From: Flavobacteriaceae bacterium UBA6231
Lineage (GTDB): Bacteria > Bacteroidota > Bacteroidia > Flavobacteriales > Flavobacteriaceae
Reading direction: 5' to 3'
Assembly: GCA_002441545.1 (NCBI GenBank)
Contig: DJWL01000048.1
Coordinates: 1-6,294 of the forward strand
DNA length: 6,294 nucleotides
The translations under genes were made by a program, and so were the position numbers. Shown one piece after another: positions 1 through 6,294 of the stretch (positions are counted from its first letter, which is position 1; every line of letters starts with the position of its first letter). Below the pieces are notes generated by a model. It saw only the letters and a program-made list of their open reading frames with translations, had not been told where the DNA came from and ran no database searches.

Positions 1-1002
1 AGTGTAAACATGGCCGACTATTTTAAGAAAGATAATCCAACAAGGGTTGCAGAGGATGTTATGCAGAAAAAATTTGGCGGCTCATTACCGGTATTTGTTG
101 TTTTTGAAGGTGATTTGCAAAGTCCCGAGGTGCTGAAGATGATGATTAGTACCGAACATTTCATGAAGGAAGACCCGAATATAGAAATAACACAGTCGGT
201 AGCAGACCTGATTGAACAAATGAACGATGCCATGGGTGAGGGTAAAAAAATACCCGACGACAAAGCAAAAATTGAACAATTATGGTTTCTGCTCGATGGG
301 CAGGAGGTTATGCCCCAACTCGTGAATGACAACCTTTCCAAAGGAATTATTCAATCTAAATTTGCATCGGTTGACAGTAAAGAACTTGAGGTGTTTACTG
401 CAAAAATGAATCGGTTCATGGAGGAAAACCCAAACGAACATTGTAAAATTGAATTAACCGGGATGCCGTCGGTGTATGTTAAGCTCAACAGCAGTTTGAT
501 AAACAGCCAATATAACAGCTTGTTGATAGCTATCATTATGGTTATATTAATTGTAGGCTTGATTTTACGCTCCGCTTCAAAAGGGATTTTCGCTGCCATA
601 CCCGTTGTTGCAACTATTATTATTTTATTCGGATTCATGGGTATAACCGGAATCCCCCTCGATATTGCTACCGTACTTGTGGCCAGCATTGCTTTGGGTA
701 TTGGCATCGATTATTCCATTCATGTAATTACCGGCTTCAATAAACATTTAATAAGCCACAGAGATGCTGAAAATGCTATAGAAGAAACCATATTGCTTAG
801 TGGAAATGCGATAATTATCAATGTTATATCGGTATCAGCAGGATTTTTAGTCCTTCTGTTTTCCCAAATCGTGCCCTTGCAAAATTTTGGGTTACTGGTT
901 GCCGTAAGCATGTTTGGTTCCGGGTTTGGGGCTTTAACGCTATTACCGGTTATTTTAATCCTTGTGAACAGAAAACGTAAAATAATAGCAAATAATCATT
1001 AA
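1..1002 (+). CDS. MMPL/RND-superfamily transporter, C-terminal half (5' partial)
   Basis: The frame is open to base 1 (codons S-V-N precede the first ATG at 10), so the gene starts upstream and only its second half is present; the ATG at 10 is probably internal. Residue numbers below count from that Met. Residues 1-165 form a soluble region opening with DYFKKDNPTR and FGGSLPVFVVFEGD, typical of the extracytoplasmic loop after TM7 in MMPL/RND proteins. Five hydrophobic helices follow (about 169-187, 192-211, 218-241, 263-284, 293-318), matching TM8-TM12. The helix at 218-241 carries GIGIDYSIH (Asp234), the position of the charged proton-relay residue in this superfamily, and the last helix has GFGALTLLPVI. 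The tail RKRK is basic and cytoplasmic. Family members (HpnN, MmpL) move lipids or hydrophobic molecules out of the inner membrane using proton-motive force. The substrate here is unknown; the next gene, a LolA-like protein, suggests a lipid. The family call is firm, the substrate is inference. Confidence 0.9.
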   Translation, partial: SVNMADYFKKDNPTRVAEDVMQKKFGGSLPVFVVFEGDLQSPEVLKMMISTEHFMKEDPNIEITQSVADLIEQMNDAMGEGKKIPDDKAKIEQLWFLLDGQEVMPQLVNDNLSKGIIQSKFASVDSKELEVFTAKMNRFMEENPNEHCKIELTGMPSVYVKLNSSLINSQYNSLLIAIIMVILIVGLILRSASKGIFAAIPVVATIIILFGFMGITGIPLDIATVLVASIALGIGIDYSIHVITGFNKHLISHRDAENAIEETILLSGNAIIINVISVSAGFLVLLFSQIVPLQNFGLLVAVSMFGSGFGALTLLPVILILVNRKRKIIANNH

Positions 1003-1020
1003 CAATTTAAAAGTAGAAAG

Positions 1021-1755
1021 ATGAAATCAAGAATTCAAACAGCGGTAATTACCGCAATTATCATTGCAGGAGGTATTTTTTCTGCCAATGCACAGGATGC
1101 AAGCACCATTCTTAAAAAAATGGACGATGTGATGTACTCACCCAAAGACATGACAGGGAAAAATAAAATTATTCTGATAGACAAAAACGGGAAAGAGGAA
1201 ATCCGTGAAGCCACCGTACAACAGAAAGGAAACGATAAGCGTATGTTTCGTTTTACATCACCTGCATCGCAGGCAGGTATTTCGGTTTTGTCTCTGCCAG
1301 CTGATGTAATGTATTTGTATTTGCCTGCATTTGGAAAGGAAAGAAGAATAGCAACAAGCGCTAAAAATCAAAATTTTGCAGGTACAGATTTTTCGTATGA
1401 TGATATGGAATCTGTTTTGTTCTCGGTAAAGTACACCCCAAAATTAGTGAAAACTGAAGCGGATGTTTTTGTACTTGAACTCACTCCACTGAACCGTTCC
1501 GATTATTCTAAAGTAATTGTACACATCAACAAAACAAACTTCTATCCTGAATTGATGGAATATTATGATAAAGGAAATACCAAAATAAAAGAAGCGAAAT
1601 ACACTTTCAAAAAGATTGGTAATTACTGGAATGCATCAGAAATTGAAATGACCGACTTAAAGAAAAACCACAAAACAAAAATGCAAATGTCGGATGTAAA
1701 ATATGACACAGGGTTGACCGATGATGATTTTACGGTAAGGAAGTTGAAACAATAA
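1021..1755 (+). CDS. LolA-like periplasmic protein (outer-membrane lipoprotein-sorting family)
   Basis: This 244-aa protein has a Sec signal peptide: a short basic start (MKSR), a hydrophobic core at 8-20, and a likely cut after SANA (residue 24) before QDA. There is no lipobox cysteine, so it should be soluble in the periplasm. The mature part matches the LolA-like family often annotated 'outer membrane lipoprotein-sorting protein': FTSPA (78-82), YLYLPAFGKERR (98-109) and GTDFSYDDME (121-130), then beta-rich sequence to the end. Such proteins adopt the half-barrel fold of LolA/LolB, which holds acyl chains, and are often encoded beside MMPL/RND transporters. It starts 18 bp after the transporter stop, behind purine-rich AAGTAGAAAG. 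The inferred role is to accept a lipid or lipoprotein from the pump and carry it across the periplasm. It is not canonical LolA: its motifs and its neighbours both differ. Confidence 0.87.
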   Translation: MKSRIQTAVITAIIIAGGIFSANAQDASTILKKMDDVMYSPKDMTGKNKIILIDKNGKEEIREATVQQKGNDKRMFRFTSPASQAGISVLSLPADVMYLYLPAFGKERRIATSAKNQNFAGTDFSYDDMESVLFSVKYTPKLVKTEADVFVLELTPLNRSDYSKVIVHINKTNFYPELMEYYDKGNTKIKEAKYTFKKIGNYWNASEIEMTDLKKNHKTKMQMSDVKYDTGLTDDDFTVRKLKQ

Positions 1756-1764
1756 AGCAAACAA

Positions 1765-2610
1765 ATGGAGAAATCAGTTGCATTGGTACTATCAAGCGGT
1801 GGCTCCAGGGGTCTTGCCCATGTCGGGGTTATCAACGAATTGGAAAAGCAAGGTTTTAAAATATCCACTGTTGCAGGCTCGTCAATTGGTGCTGTAATTG
1901 GCGGACTTTATGCTATGGGCAAACTACCGGAATATACAGTTTGGGCAAAAACATTAAACAGAAAAGCCGTTTTGGGGCTTATGGACTTTACCCTTACTAA
2001 AAATGGATTACTAAAGGGAGATAGAGTTTTTGATAAAATGAAATCTTTTATCCCCGATGTGAATATTGAAAAAATGAACATTCCGTTTGTTGCTGTTGCA
2101 ACTGATATTTTGAATGAAAAGGAGGTCGCGTTTCGTTCTGGAAGTTTCTATGACGCTATTCGGGCATCGATAGCCATTCCAGCCATTATTACACCTGCAA
2201 AATATAAGGATACATTCCTGCTCGACGGTGGTGTTCTAAACCCTATTCCCATTGAGCAAGTAGTCCGAAAAAATGGTGATATGCTAATTGTAGTGAATCT
2301 GTATGGAGAAAGAAAACCAGATATTCCAAAAGAAACAAATACTAATATTGGATTGATGAATATCTTATCAACCTTAATTTCAACAGGCGACAAGAGCAGC
2401 AAAGGATATTACTCCCTTTTAAACAGTACTTCATCAGCAATGATACATAAGATTGCAAAAATGAGCATCGAAAAACATAAGCCCGATATTATTATTAACA
2501 TACCATACGATGCGGCAAATACATTTGATTTCTATCGGGCAAAAGAATTAATAGAGTTAGGAGAAAGTGCTGCAAAAGAGGCAATCAGAAATTATTTGGA
2601 AAATCGATAA
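1765..2610 (+). CDS. Patatin-like phospholipase (RssA/YchK type)
   Basis: This 281-aa protein has all the marks of a bacterial patatin-like serine lipase. The glycine-rich oxyanion-hole motif SGGSRGLAHVG is at 11-21. The nucleophile elbow GSSIG is at 38-42 with Ser40 as the catalytic serine, and the DGG motif with catalytic Asp154 follows at 154-156 (LLDGGVLNPIP). The active-site dyad is therefore intact and the length is normal for the short, single-domain class. No signal peptide or membrane helix is visible, so it should act in the cytoplasm or on the inner face of the inner membrane. The family hydrolyses acyl esters of phospholipids or lysophospholipids; the substrate is not shown. It begins 9 bp after the LolA-like gene and ends 4 bp before the acyltransferase. 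That placement suggests deacylation/reacylation of a lipid handled by the operon, which is inference. Confidence 0.92.
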   Translation: MEKSVALVLSSGGSRGLAHVGVINELEKQGFKISTVAGSSIGAVIGGLYAMGKLPEYTVWAKTLNRKAVLGLMDFTLTKNGLLKGDRVFDKMKSFIPDVNIEKMNIPFVAVATDILNEKEVAFRSGSFYDAIRASIAIPAIITPAKYKDTFLLDGGVLNPIPIEQVVRKNGDMLIVVNLYGERKPDIPKETNTNIGLMNILSTLISTGDKSSKGYYSLLNSTSSAMIHKIAKMSIEKHKPDIIINIPYDAANTFDFYRAKELIELGESAAKEAIRNYLENR

Positions 2611-2614
2611 GGAA

Positions 2615-3439
2615 ATGAATTCAACAAAAGAATATATCAATATTCACAAACTTATTAAAGCAAGCGATTCAAAATTTCTGAAACGGTTGCCCAACTTCGT
2701 GATTTACTTGATTAAACTAATTATCAGACAAAATGAGATAAATCGAATCCTTTCTGCTTATGCTGATTGCATGGGTGTTGAGTTTCTATCTAAAATAAAA
2801 GATGAGCTAAATATTAAGATTGAAATAGATGGAATGGAGAATTTGCCAGAAAACGGAAAATGCTTTTTTGTAGCAAATCATCCCTTTGGATTTGTTGACG
2901 GTTTAGTACTAACAAAAACGGTTGGTAGCAAGTATGGCGATTTTAGGGCAATAGGTAACGAAGTATTTATACTTATTCCACACTTAAAGTCAAATATTGC
3001 TGCTGTTAACGTTTTCGGCGCAAACTCAAGAAGTTACCTTTTGGAATTAGAAAAAGTTTTTGCCTCAGATATACCTATTACTCACTTCCCTGCTGGTCTG
3101 GTTTCCAGAATAAAAGAAAGAAATATTGAGGACAGTGTTTGGCAGAAGGCATTTATAAATAAATCCATAGAATATCAGCGCGACATCGTTCCATTTTTCT
3201 TTTATGGCCGTAATTCCAGTTTATTCTATCTTATCTATATCATAAGGAAAGCACTGTGTATAAAAGCAAATATAGAGTTGGTTTTATTACCACATGAAAT
3301 TTTTAACAAAAAGAACAAAACCATAAAAGTAAAAATTGGTAAACCAATTTCTTACCAGGTTTTTGACAAGAATAAAACACATTATGAATGGGCTCAGTTC
3401 GTAAAAGAACAGGTTTATAACTTAAAATCATCGCGATGA
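2615..3439 (+). CDS. Hemolysin-type lysophospholipid acyltransferase
   Basis: The chosen ATG at 2615 gives 274 aa and lies 4 bp after the patatin stop. An in-frame GTG at 2567 would add 16 residues inside the patatin gene and adds no recognisable sequence. The protein has the LPLAT active-site block NHPFGFVDG (88-96) with His89 and Asp95. The spacing is HX5D, as in the 'putative hemolysin' acyltransferases, rather than the HX4D of PlsC. Further motifs are FPAGLVSR (158-165), a WQKAF...RDIVPFF...GRNSSLFY block (176-205), and LPHEIFNKKNKTIKVKIGKPI near the C-terminus. It should transfer an acyl chain from acyl-ACP or acyl-CoA to a lysolipid, glycerol lipid or aminolipid at the inner membrane. 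Similar Bacteroidota proteins are annotated as hemolysins, and some O-acylate amino-acid lipids (the GlsA/OlsA type). The acceptor cannot be read here. Its stop overlaps the next start in ATGA (3436-3439). Confidence 0.87.
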   Translation: MNSTKEYINIHKLIKASDSKFLKRLPNFVIYLIKLIIRQNEINRILSAYADCMGVEFLSKIKDELNIKIEIDGMENLPENGKCFFVANHPFGFVDGLVLTKTVGSKYGDFRAIGNEVFILIPHLKSNIAAVNVFGANSRSYLLELEKVFASDIPITHFPAGLVSRIKERNIEDSVWQKAFINKSIEYQRDIVPFFFYGRNSSLFYLIYIIRKALCIKANIELVLLPHEIFNKKNKTIKVKIGKPISYQVFDKNKTHYEWAQFVKEQVYNLKSSR

Positions 3440-4131
3440 AAAAGGTTTCAGCAATTATTTGTGCATATAACGAAGAGAAAACACTAAAAGATGTCATCCT
3501 ATCAGTTTCAGAATCTTTAATTGTTAGTGAGATTATTGTAGTTAATGATGGTTCTTCGGATAATACTAAGAAAATAATTGAGGAACTGCAGAAAGAAATT
3601 GAAATAACAGCCATTCATCTGGAAGAAAATAAGGGGAAAGGGTATGCAATGGCGGTAGCTGTTGAGAATGCTGTTTTTGACATTATGGTTTTTGTTGATG
3701 CCGACCAAAGAACTATACCCTCCGGCTACATTACCCAATTGGTATCACCGTTATTAAACAATAAGTGCGATATGGTTTTGGGCTATTCCACCGTAAATAT
3801 TTTAAGTCAGGATGTAAATCCATTAAAGATTTTAACAGGCGAAAGAGCTTTATATAAAGCAGATATTACCCTCATACTCGATAAAATGAAGGAATCACGA
3901 TTTGGTGTAGAAACCCTACTATATTTTTATTATTTATCGATTGGTAAATCAATAAAATTTATCAGATTAAAAGGTATGACACATAAGGATAAGTACAAGA
4001 AAATGACTTCGTTTAATGCAACAACAAGCTATATCAACGAAGGGTGGGAAATTACTTATACGGCGATGAAAAATTATGATTTATTGCTAAAAGCTATTGA
4101 AAGGCATGTAAGAAAGGGGATTAAACTATGA
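3436..4131 (+). CDS. Family-2 glycosyltransferase, first of a tandem pair
   Basis: This is a 231-aa GT-A fold glycosyltransferase of the GT2 type. Visible motifs are AIICAYNEEKT (6-16), where the nucleotide-sugar fold begins, EIIVVNDGSSDNT (32-44) with the nucleotide-binding Asp38, NKGKGYAMA (65-73), and the metal-binding DAD at 88-90 inside MVFVDADQ. The later blocks LTGERALY (133-140) and FGVETL (156-161) belong to the acceptor side. There are no membrane helices and no signal peptide, so it is a soluble or peripheral cytoplasmic enzyme, unlike polyprenyl-phosphate GT2 enzymes with C-terminal helices. Donor sugar and acceptor are unknown. The start overlaps the acyltransferase stop by 4 nt (ATGA) and its own stop overlaps the next gene the same way, which suggests translational coupling. 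It is a paralogue of the downstream gene, about 40% identical in an alignment made by eye. Confidence 0.9.
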   Translation: MKKVSAIICAYNEEKTLKDVILSVSESLIVSEIIVVNDGSSDNTKKIIEELQKEIEITAIHLEENKGKGYAMAVAVENAVFDIMVFVDADQRTIPSGYITQLVSPLLNNKCDMVLGYSTVNILSQDVNPLKILTGERALYKADITLILDKMKESRFGVETLLYFYYLSIGKSIKFIRLKGMTHKDKYKKMTSFNATTSYINEGWEITYTAMKNYDLLLKAIERHVRKGIKL

Positions 4132-4817
4132 GAAAAATAGCAGCAATAATATGTGTCTTTAACGAGGAAAAAACAATCAAAGAAGTAACAACTATTGTTT
4201 GCGATTATTTTTTTGATGAAATTATTGTTGTGAATGATGGTTCAACTGATAGAACAGCTGATATTTTAGCTGAACTTTCTGGTTTACCAAGACTTAAATG
4301 TATAACCTTACCTGATAACAAGGGGAAAGGTTATGCTATGGCAACTGGTGTTGAAAATTCAACAAGCGAGATTATCGTTTTTATTGATGCCGATTTGTCT
4401 AACCTGAAGGAAGAACATTTTGAACAATTAATCACACCCGTTTTCAGCAATGAGGCCGATATGGTTTTGGGGCAAGCAACCGAAACATTAATTAACTATA
4501 AAATAAACCCATTCAAATCTTTTACAGGGCAAAGAGCTCTTTTTAAAAAGGATATTTTACCAATACTAAAAGATGTAAAAACTTCAAAATTTGGAGTAGA
4601 AACACTTATTAACCTTTATTATCAGTCACATGAAAAAAGGGTAAAATATGTAATGTTGGTTAACTTAAAACATCCAACTAAATTCCAAAAAACCAGTCAA
4701 AATCAGGCAATATCGGAGTTTGTTAAGGAGGGTCATCAAATCGCTCTTACAGTTTTCAAAAATTTTAAATTGGTTTCAAAAATTGTAAATAATAATCTTA
4801 AAAAAATCAACTTATGA
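4128..4817 (+). CDS. Family-2 glycosyltransferase, second of a tandem pair
   Basis: This 229-aa GT2 enzyme aligns end to end with its upstream neighbour with almost no gaps. It carries AIICVFNEEKT (6-16), EIIVVNDGSTDRT (31-43), NKGKGYAMATGVEN (64-77), FIDADL with the metal-binding DAD at 87-89, FTGQRALF (132-139) and FGVETL (155-160). All catalytic motifs are intact, so it is not a decaying copy. GQRAL and FGVET recur in short cytoplasmic GT2 enzymes of uncertain acceptor. It has no membrane segment. The two copies differ most between residues 90 and 125 and in the C-terminal 60 residues, where acceptor choice might lie, so they may add two different or successive sugars (inference). A purine-rich AAGGGGA ends 7 nt before the start, inside the end of the upstream gene: one of few Shine-Dalgarno-like sites in the window. 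ATGA overlaps occur at both ends. Confidence 0.9.
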   Translation: MRKIAAIICVFNEEKTIKEVTTIVCDYFFDEIIVVNDGSTDRTADILAELSGLPRLKCITLPDNKGKGYAMATGVENSTSEIIVFIDADLSNLKEEHFEQLITPVFSNEADMVLGQATETLINYKINPFKSFTGQRALFKKDILPILKDVKTSKFGVETLINLYYQSHEKRVKYVMLVNLKHPTKFQKTSQNQAISEFVKEGHQIALTVFKNFKLVSKIVNNNLKKINL

Positions 4818-6190
4818 GAAAATCAAATCTATTTATAATACTATTGTTGCCTTTTTTTGCAATAAGTATTGTTAATGCACAAGACGAAAACAGCCTTAAA
4901 ATTTCGGGCGAATTATTAACAGATGAACGCTTCTTGTTTAAATCGCCCAACGATTGGGCTTGGAATGAGAACCGTCTGACTTTGAAACTCGATAAAAAGA
5001 CGGAACGCTCAAAATTTTATAGCGAAGTATGGCTCAGAAATATTGGCTTGCCTGGGATTACAAGTTCAAGCGATTTGTACAACAAAGGAATTGTTGACCC
5101 CTACAATTTGGAAATAAGGGAAGCCTACGTTCAACTATATGGTTTTCTTACCAAAAATTTAGATGTAACCATTGGTCGTCAGCGTATTGTATGGGGAACT
5201 GCCGACAAGCTTAATCCTACTGACAACCTTAATCCTTATGATTTGGAGGACATTCTTGATTTCGGGCGCCACCGCGGTTCAGATGCTATAACCCTGAATT
5301 ATTATTTAAACTATGATTTTTCGCTTCAGGCTGTATTTATTCCTTTTTTTCAACCAGCAAATATGCCGGTAGGTGTTTTTGCTAATGCACTAAATCCTGC
5401 AATGGAATTACCACAAGGGATGGTATTAAAAGGAGTATCGGATACTATAATGACGCCTCGCTATAATTTAGGTGAAAGTTCAACAGCCGGTTTAAAATTT
5501 AAAGGATTTGCCAAAGGAGTTGACTTTTCAGCGAGCTATGTTTGGGGCTACGATGGGTTACCTTTTGCCACAAGAAATACGTTAACCCCTATCGATGCTA
5601 TGGGAGGTACAAATATTAACTCTCAACTTTCTTTTGCAAGAACCCACATAATTGGAGCTGATTTGGCAACAAGTATTGCAGGCATTGGATTTTGGGCTGA
5701 GGCAGCCGCCTTTCTTCCCGAAAGTGATGTGATAATGACAAACGACTTAACAGCGTTTTATCCAATGTCACCAACCCCTGTTACACAAGATTCACTAATC
5801 TTAGACAAAACAAAGCCATATATAAAATTTGTAGTGGGTGGTGATTACAATTTTTCAGATGGTTCTTATCTTAATTTTCAGTATATGCATGGATTTGTTC
5901 AGGAACGTGGGGCTGAAAACCTGAATGACTATTTCTTTTTGCGGTACGAAAAGAAATTTTTTAATGAAAAGTTAAAAGTAGCTCCTTTAGGAGGAGGTTT
6001 CATTATTACCGACTGGAGCAATATTAAAGACAATTATGCGCTTGTTTATATGCCGGAGATTGCATACCAAGCAACCGTCAATGCTGAAATAACATTATCA
6101 ACAGTTATATTTGACGGAAAAGGAGATAATCTATTTGCTAATCTGAAAGACTATAATATGTGCATGTTAAAAGTGAAATATAGCTTTTAG
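4814..6190 (+). CDS. Outer-membrane beta-barrel protein, DUF1302-like
   Basis: This 458-aa protein has a signal peptide (MRKSN, then a hydrophobic core at 6-20) with a likely cut after VNA (residue 22) before QDE. The mature protein alternates short amphipathic strands with Gly/Asn/Asp-rich turns and ends in LKVKYSF, a terminal-Phe beta-signal recognised by the BAM complex. The most distinctive part is residues 119-144, with GRQRIVWG, an Asn/Asp-rich stretch (LNPTDNLNP) and YDLED. This resembles the GRQ..WG region of DUF1302-type outer-membrane proteins that are encoded with RND transporters and LolA-like or DUF1329 proteins. A general porin or an alginate-export-type barrel is the main alternative. 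Its start overlaps the second glycosyltransferase stop (ATGA, 4814-4817), which ties it to the operon. The inferred role is the outer-membrane end of the export route. The barrel call is firm, the family name moderate, the function inferred. Confidence 0.82.
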   Translation: MRKSNLFIILLLPFFAISIVNAQDENSLKISGELLTDERFLFKSPNDWAWNENRLTLKLDKKTERSKFYSEVWLRNIGLPGITSSSDLYNKGIVDPYNLEIREAYVQLYGFLTKNLDVTIGRQRIVWGTADKLNPTDNLNPYDLEDILDFGRHRGSDAITLNYYLNYDFSLQAVFIPFFQPANMPVGVFANALNPAMELPQGMVLKGVSDTIMTPRYNLGESSTAGLKFKGFAKGVDFSASYVWGYDGLPFATRNTLTPIDAMGGTNINSQLSFARTHIIGADLATSIAGIGFWAEAAAFLPESDVIMTNDLTAFYPMSPTPVTQDSLILDKTKPYIKFVVGGDYNFSDGSYLNFQYMHGFVQERGAENLNDYFFLRYEKKFFNEKLKVAPLGGGFIITDWSNIKDNYALVYMPEIAYQATVNAEITLSTVIFDGKGDNLFANLKDYNMCMLKVKYSF

Positions 6191-6223
6191 TATTACATTT
6201 CATTTTTCATTTAGCTAATGCAC

Positions 6224-6294
6224 AGTCGTAAGCACATTTGCAAGCCCACACGAGCCAACGCTCAAACCAAAGGCTTGCAAAAGAGCTTCCGCCT
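6224..6294. repeat. Long imperfect inverted repeat, open at the right edge
   Basis: The left arm 6224-6246 pairs with the right arm 6272-6294 around a 25-nt loop (6247-6271). The inner 10 bp (TTTGCAAGCC with GGCTTGCAAA) are perfect, and over the full 23 positions 19 pair. The four mismatches are 6236/6282, 6234/6284, 6229/6289 and 6226/6292. The right arm reaches the last base, so the repeat may be longer. From 6221 on, G+C is 39 of 74 bases, higher than in the AT-rich operon. No T-tract follows within the window, so a simple intrinsic terminator is not shown. It could be a dispersed intergenic repeat, an attC-like recombination site, or a hairpin that ends or protects the operon transcript. 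No coding sequence is seen in 6191-6294. Confidence 0.6.

Noticed and set aside
10..12. The ATG at 10 as a true start of a short transporter.
   Set aside because: The frame is open to base 1, and the protein begins mid-architecture, just after where TM7 should be, with no signal or leading helix. An edge-truncated gene is simpler.
18..911. Minus-strand open frames opposite the transporter gene.
   Set aside because: They are antisense to a strongly supported membrane protein, show no recognisable domain and overlap one another. They are shadows of the real gene.
1003..1020. A possible internal promoter between the transporter and LolA-like genes.
   Set aside because: The gap is 18 bp and no Bacteroidota-type -33 TTTG / -7 TAnnTTTG pair is apparent there.
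2567..2614. A GTG start 48 bp upstream of the acyltransferase ATG.
   Set aside because: It lies wholly inside the patatin gene and adds 16 residues without family similarity. The ATG at 2615 fits the 4-bp gap and the expected N-terminus.
3436..4817. One glycosyltransferase as a decaying duplicate.
   Set aside because: Both copies are full length with intact nucleotide- and metal-binding motifs and no frameshift.
6181..6217. A small inverted repeat (TAGCT / AGCTA) around the end of the barrel gene as a terminator.
   Set aside because: It has only 5 bp arms, an AT-rich loop of 27 nt and no T-tract. Chance is likely.

Overview
The window is AT-rich DNA that looks like a member of the Bacteroidota. 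Two pieces of sequence support this: both exported proteins have signal peptides ending in the '-NAQ-' style common in that phylum, and most genes lack a good Shine-Dalgarno sequence. The genus cannot be read from the sequence.

Layout: seven genes, all on the + strand, fill bases 1-6190 with almost no spacing. In order they are: (1) the C-terminal half of an MMPL/RND-superfamily inner-membrane transporter, cut by the left edge (1-1002); (2) a secreted LolA-like periplasmic protein (1021-1755); (3) a cytoplasmic patatin-like lipase (1765-2610); (4) a hemolysin-type lysophospholipid acyltransferase (2615-3439); (5 and 6) two paralogous family-2 glycosyltransferases in tandem (3436-4131 and 4128-4817); (7) an outer-membrane beta-barrel protein with a DUF1302-like GRQ...WG motif (4814-6190). 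The gaps are 18, 9 and 4 bp, followed by three successive 4-nt ATGA stop/start overlaps. No internal promoter or terminator was seen, so this is very probably one operon whose 5' end lies outside the window.

How the genes may work together (inference): the RND pump, the LolA-like carrier and the outer-membrane barrel resemble the RND / LolA-like (or DUF1329) / DUF1302 gene sets that recur in Gram-negative bacteria, and could form a route from inner membrane to outer membrane. The lipase, acyltransferase and two glycosyltransferases between them are the kind of enzymes that would build or remodel an acylated, glycosylated lipid. The simplest reading is a synthesis-plus-export operon for an envelope glycolipid of unknown structure. 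No gene encodes a polyketide or fatty-acid synthase, so the lipid core would come from elsewhere.

The last 104 bases (6191-6294) contain no gene. They hold a long imperfect inverted repeat (arms 6224-6246 and 6272-6294) that runs off the right edge and is richer in G+C than the operon. It may be an intergenic repeat element, an integron-like recombination site or a transcription-ending structure.
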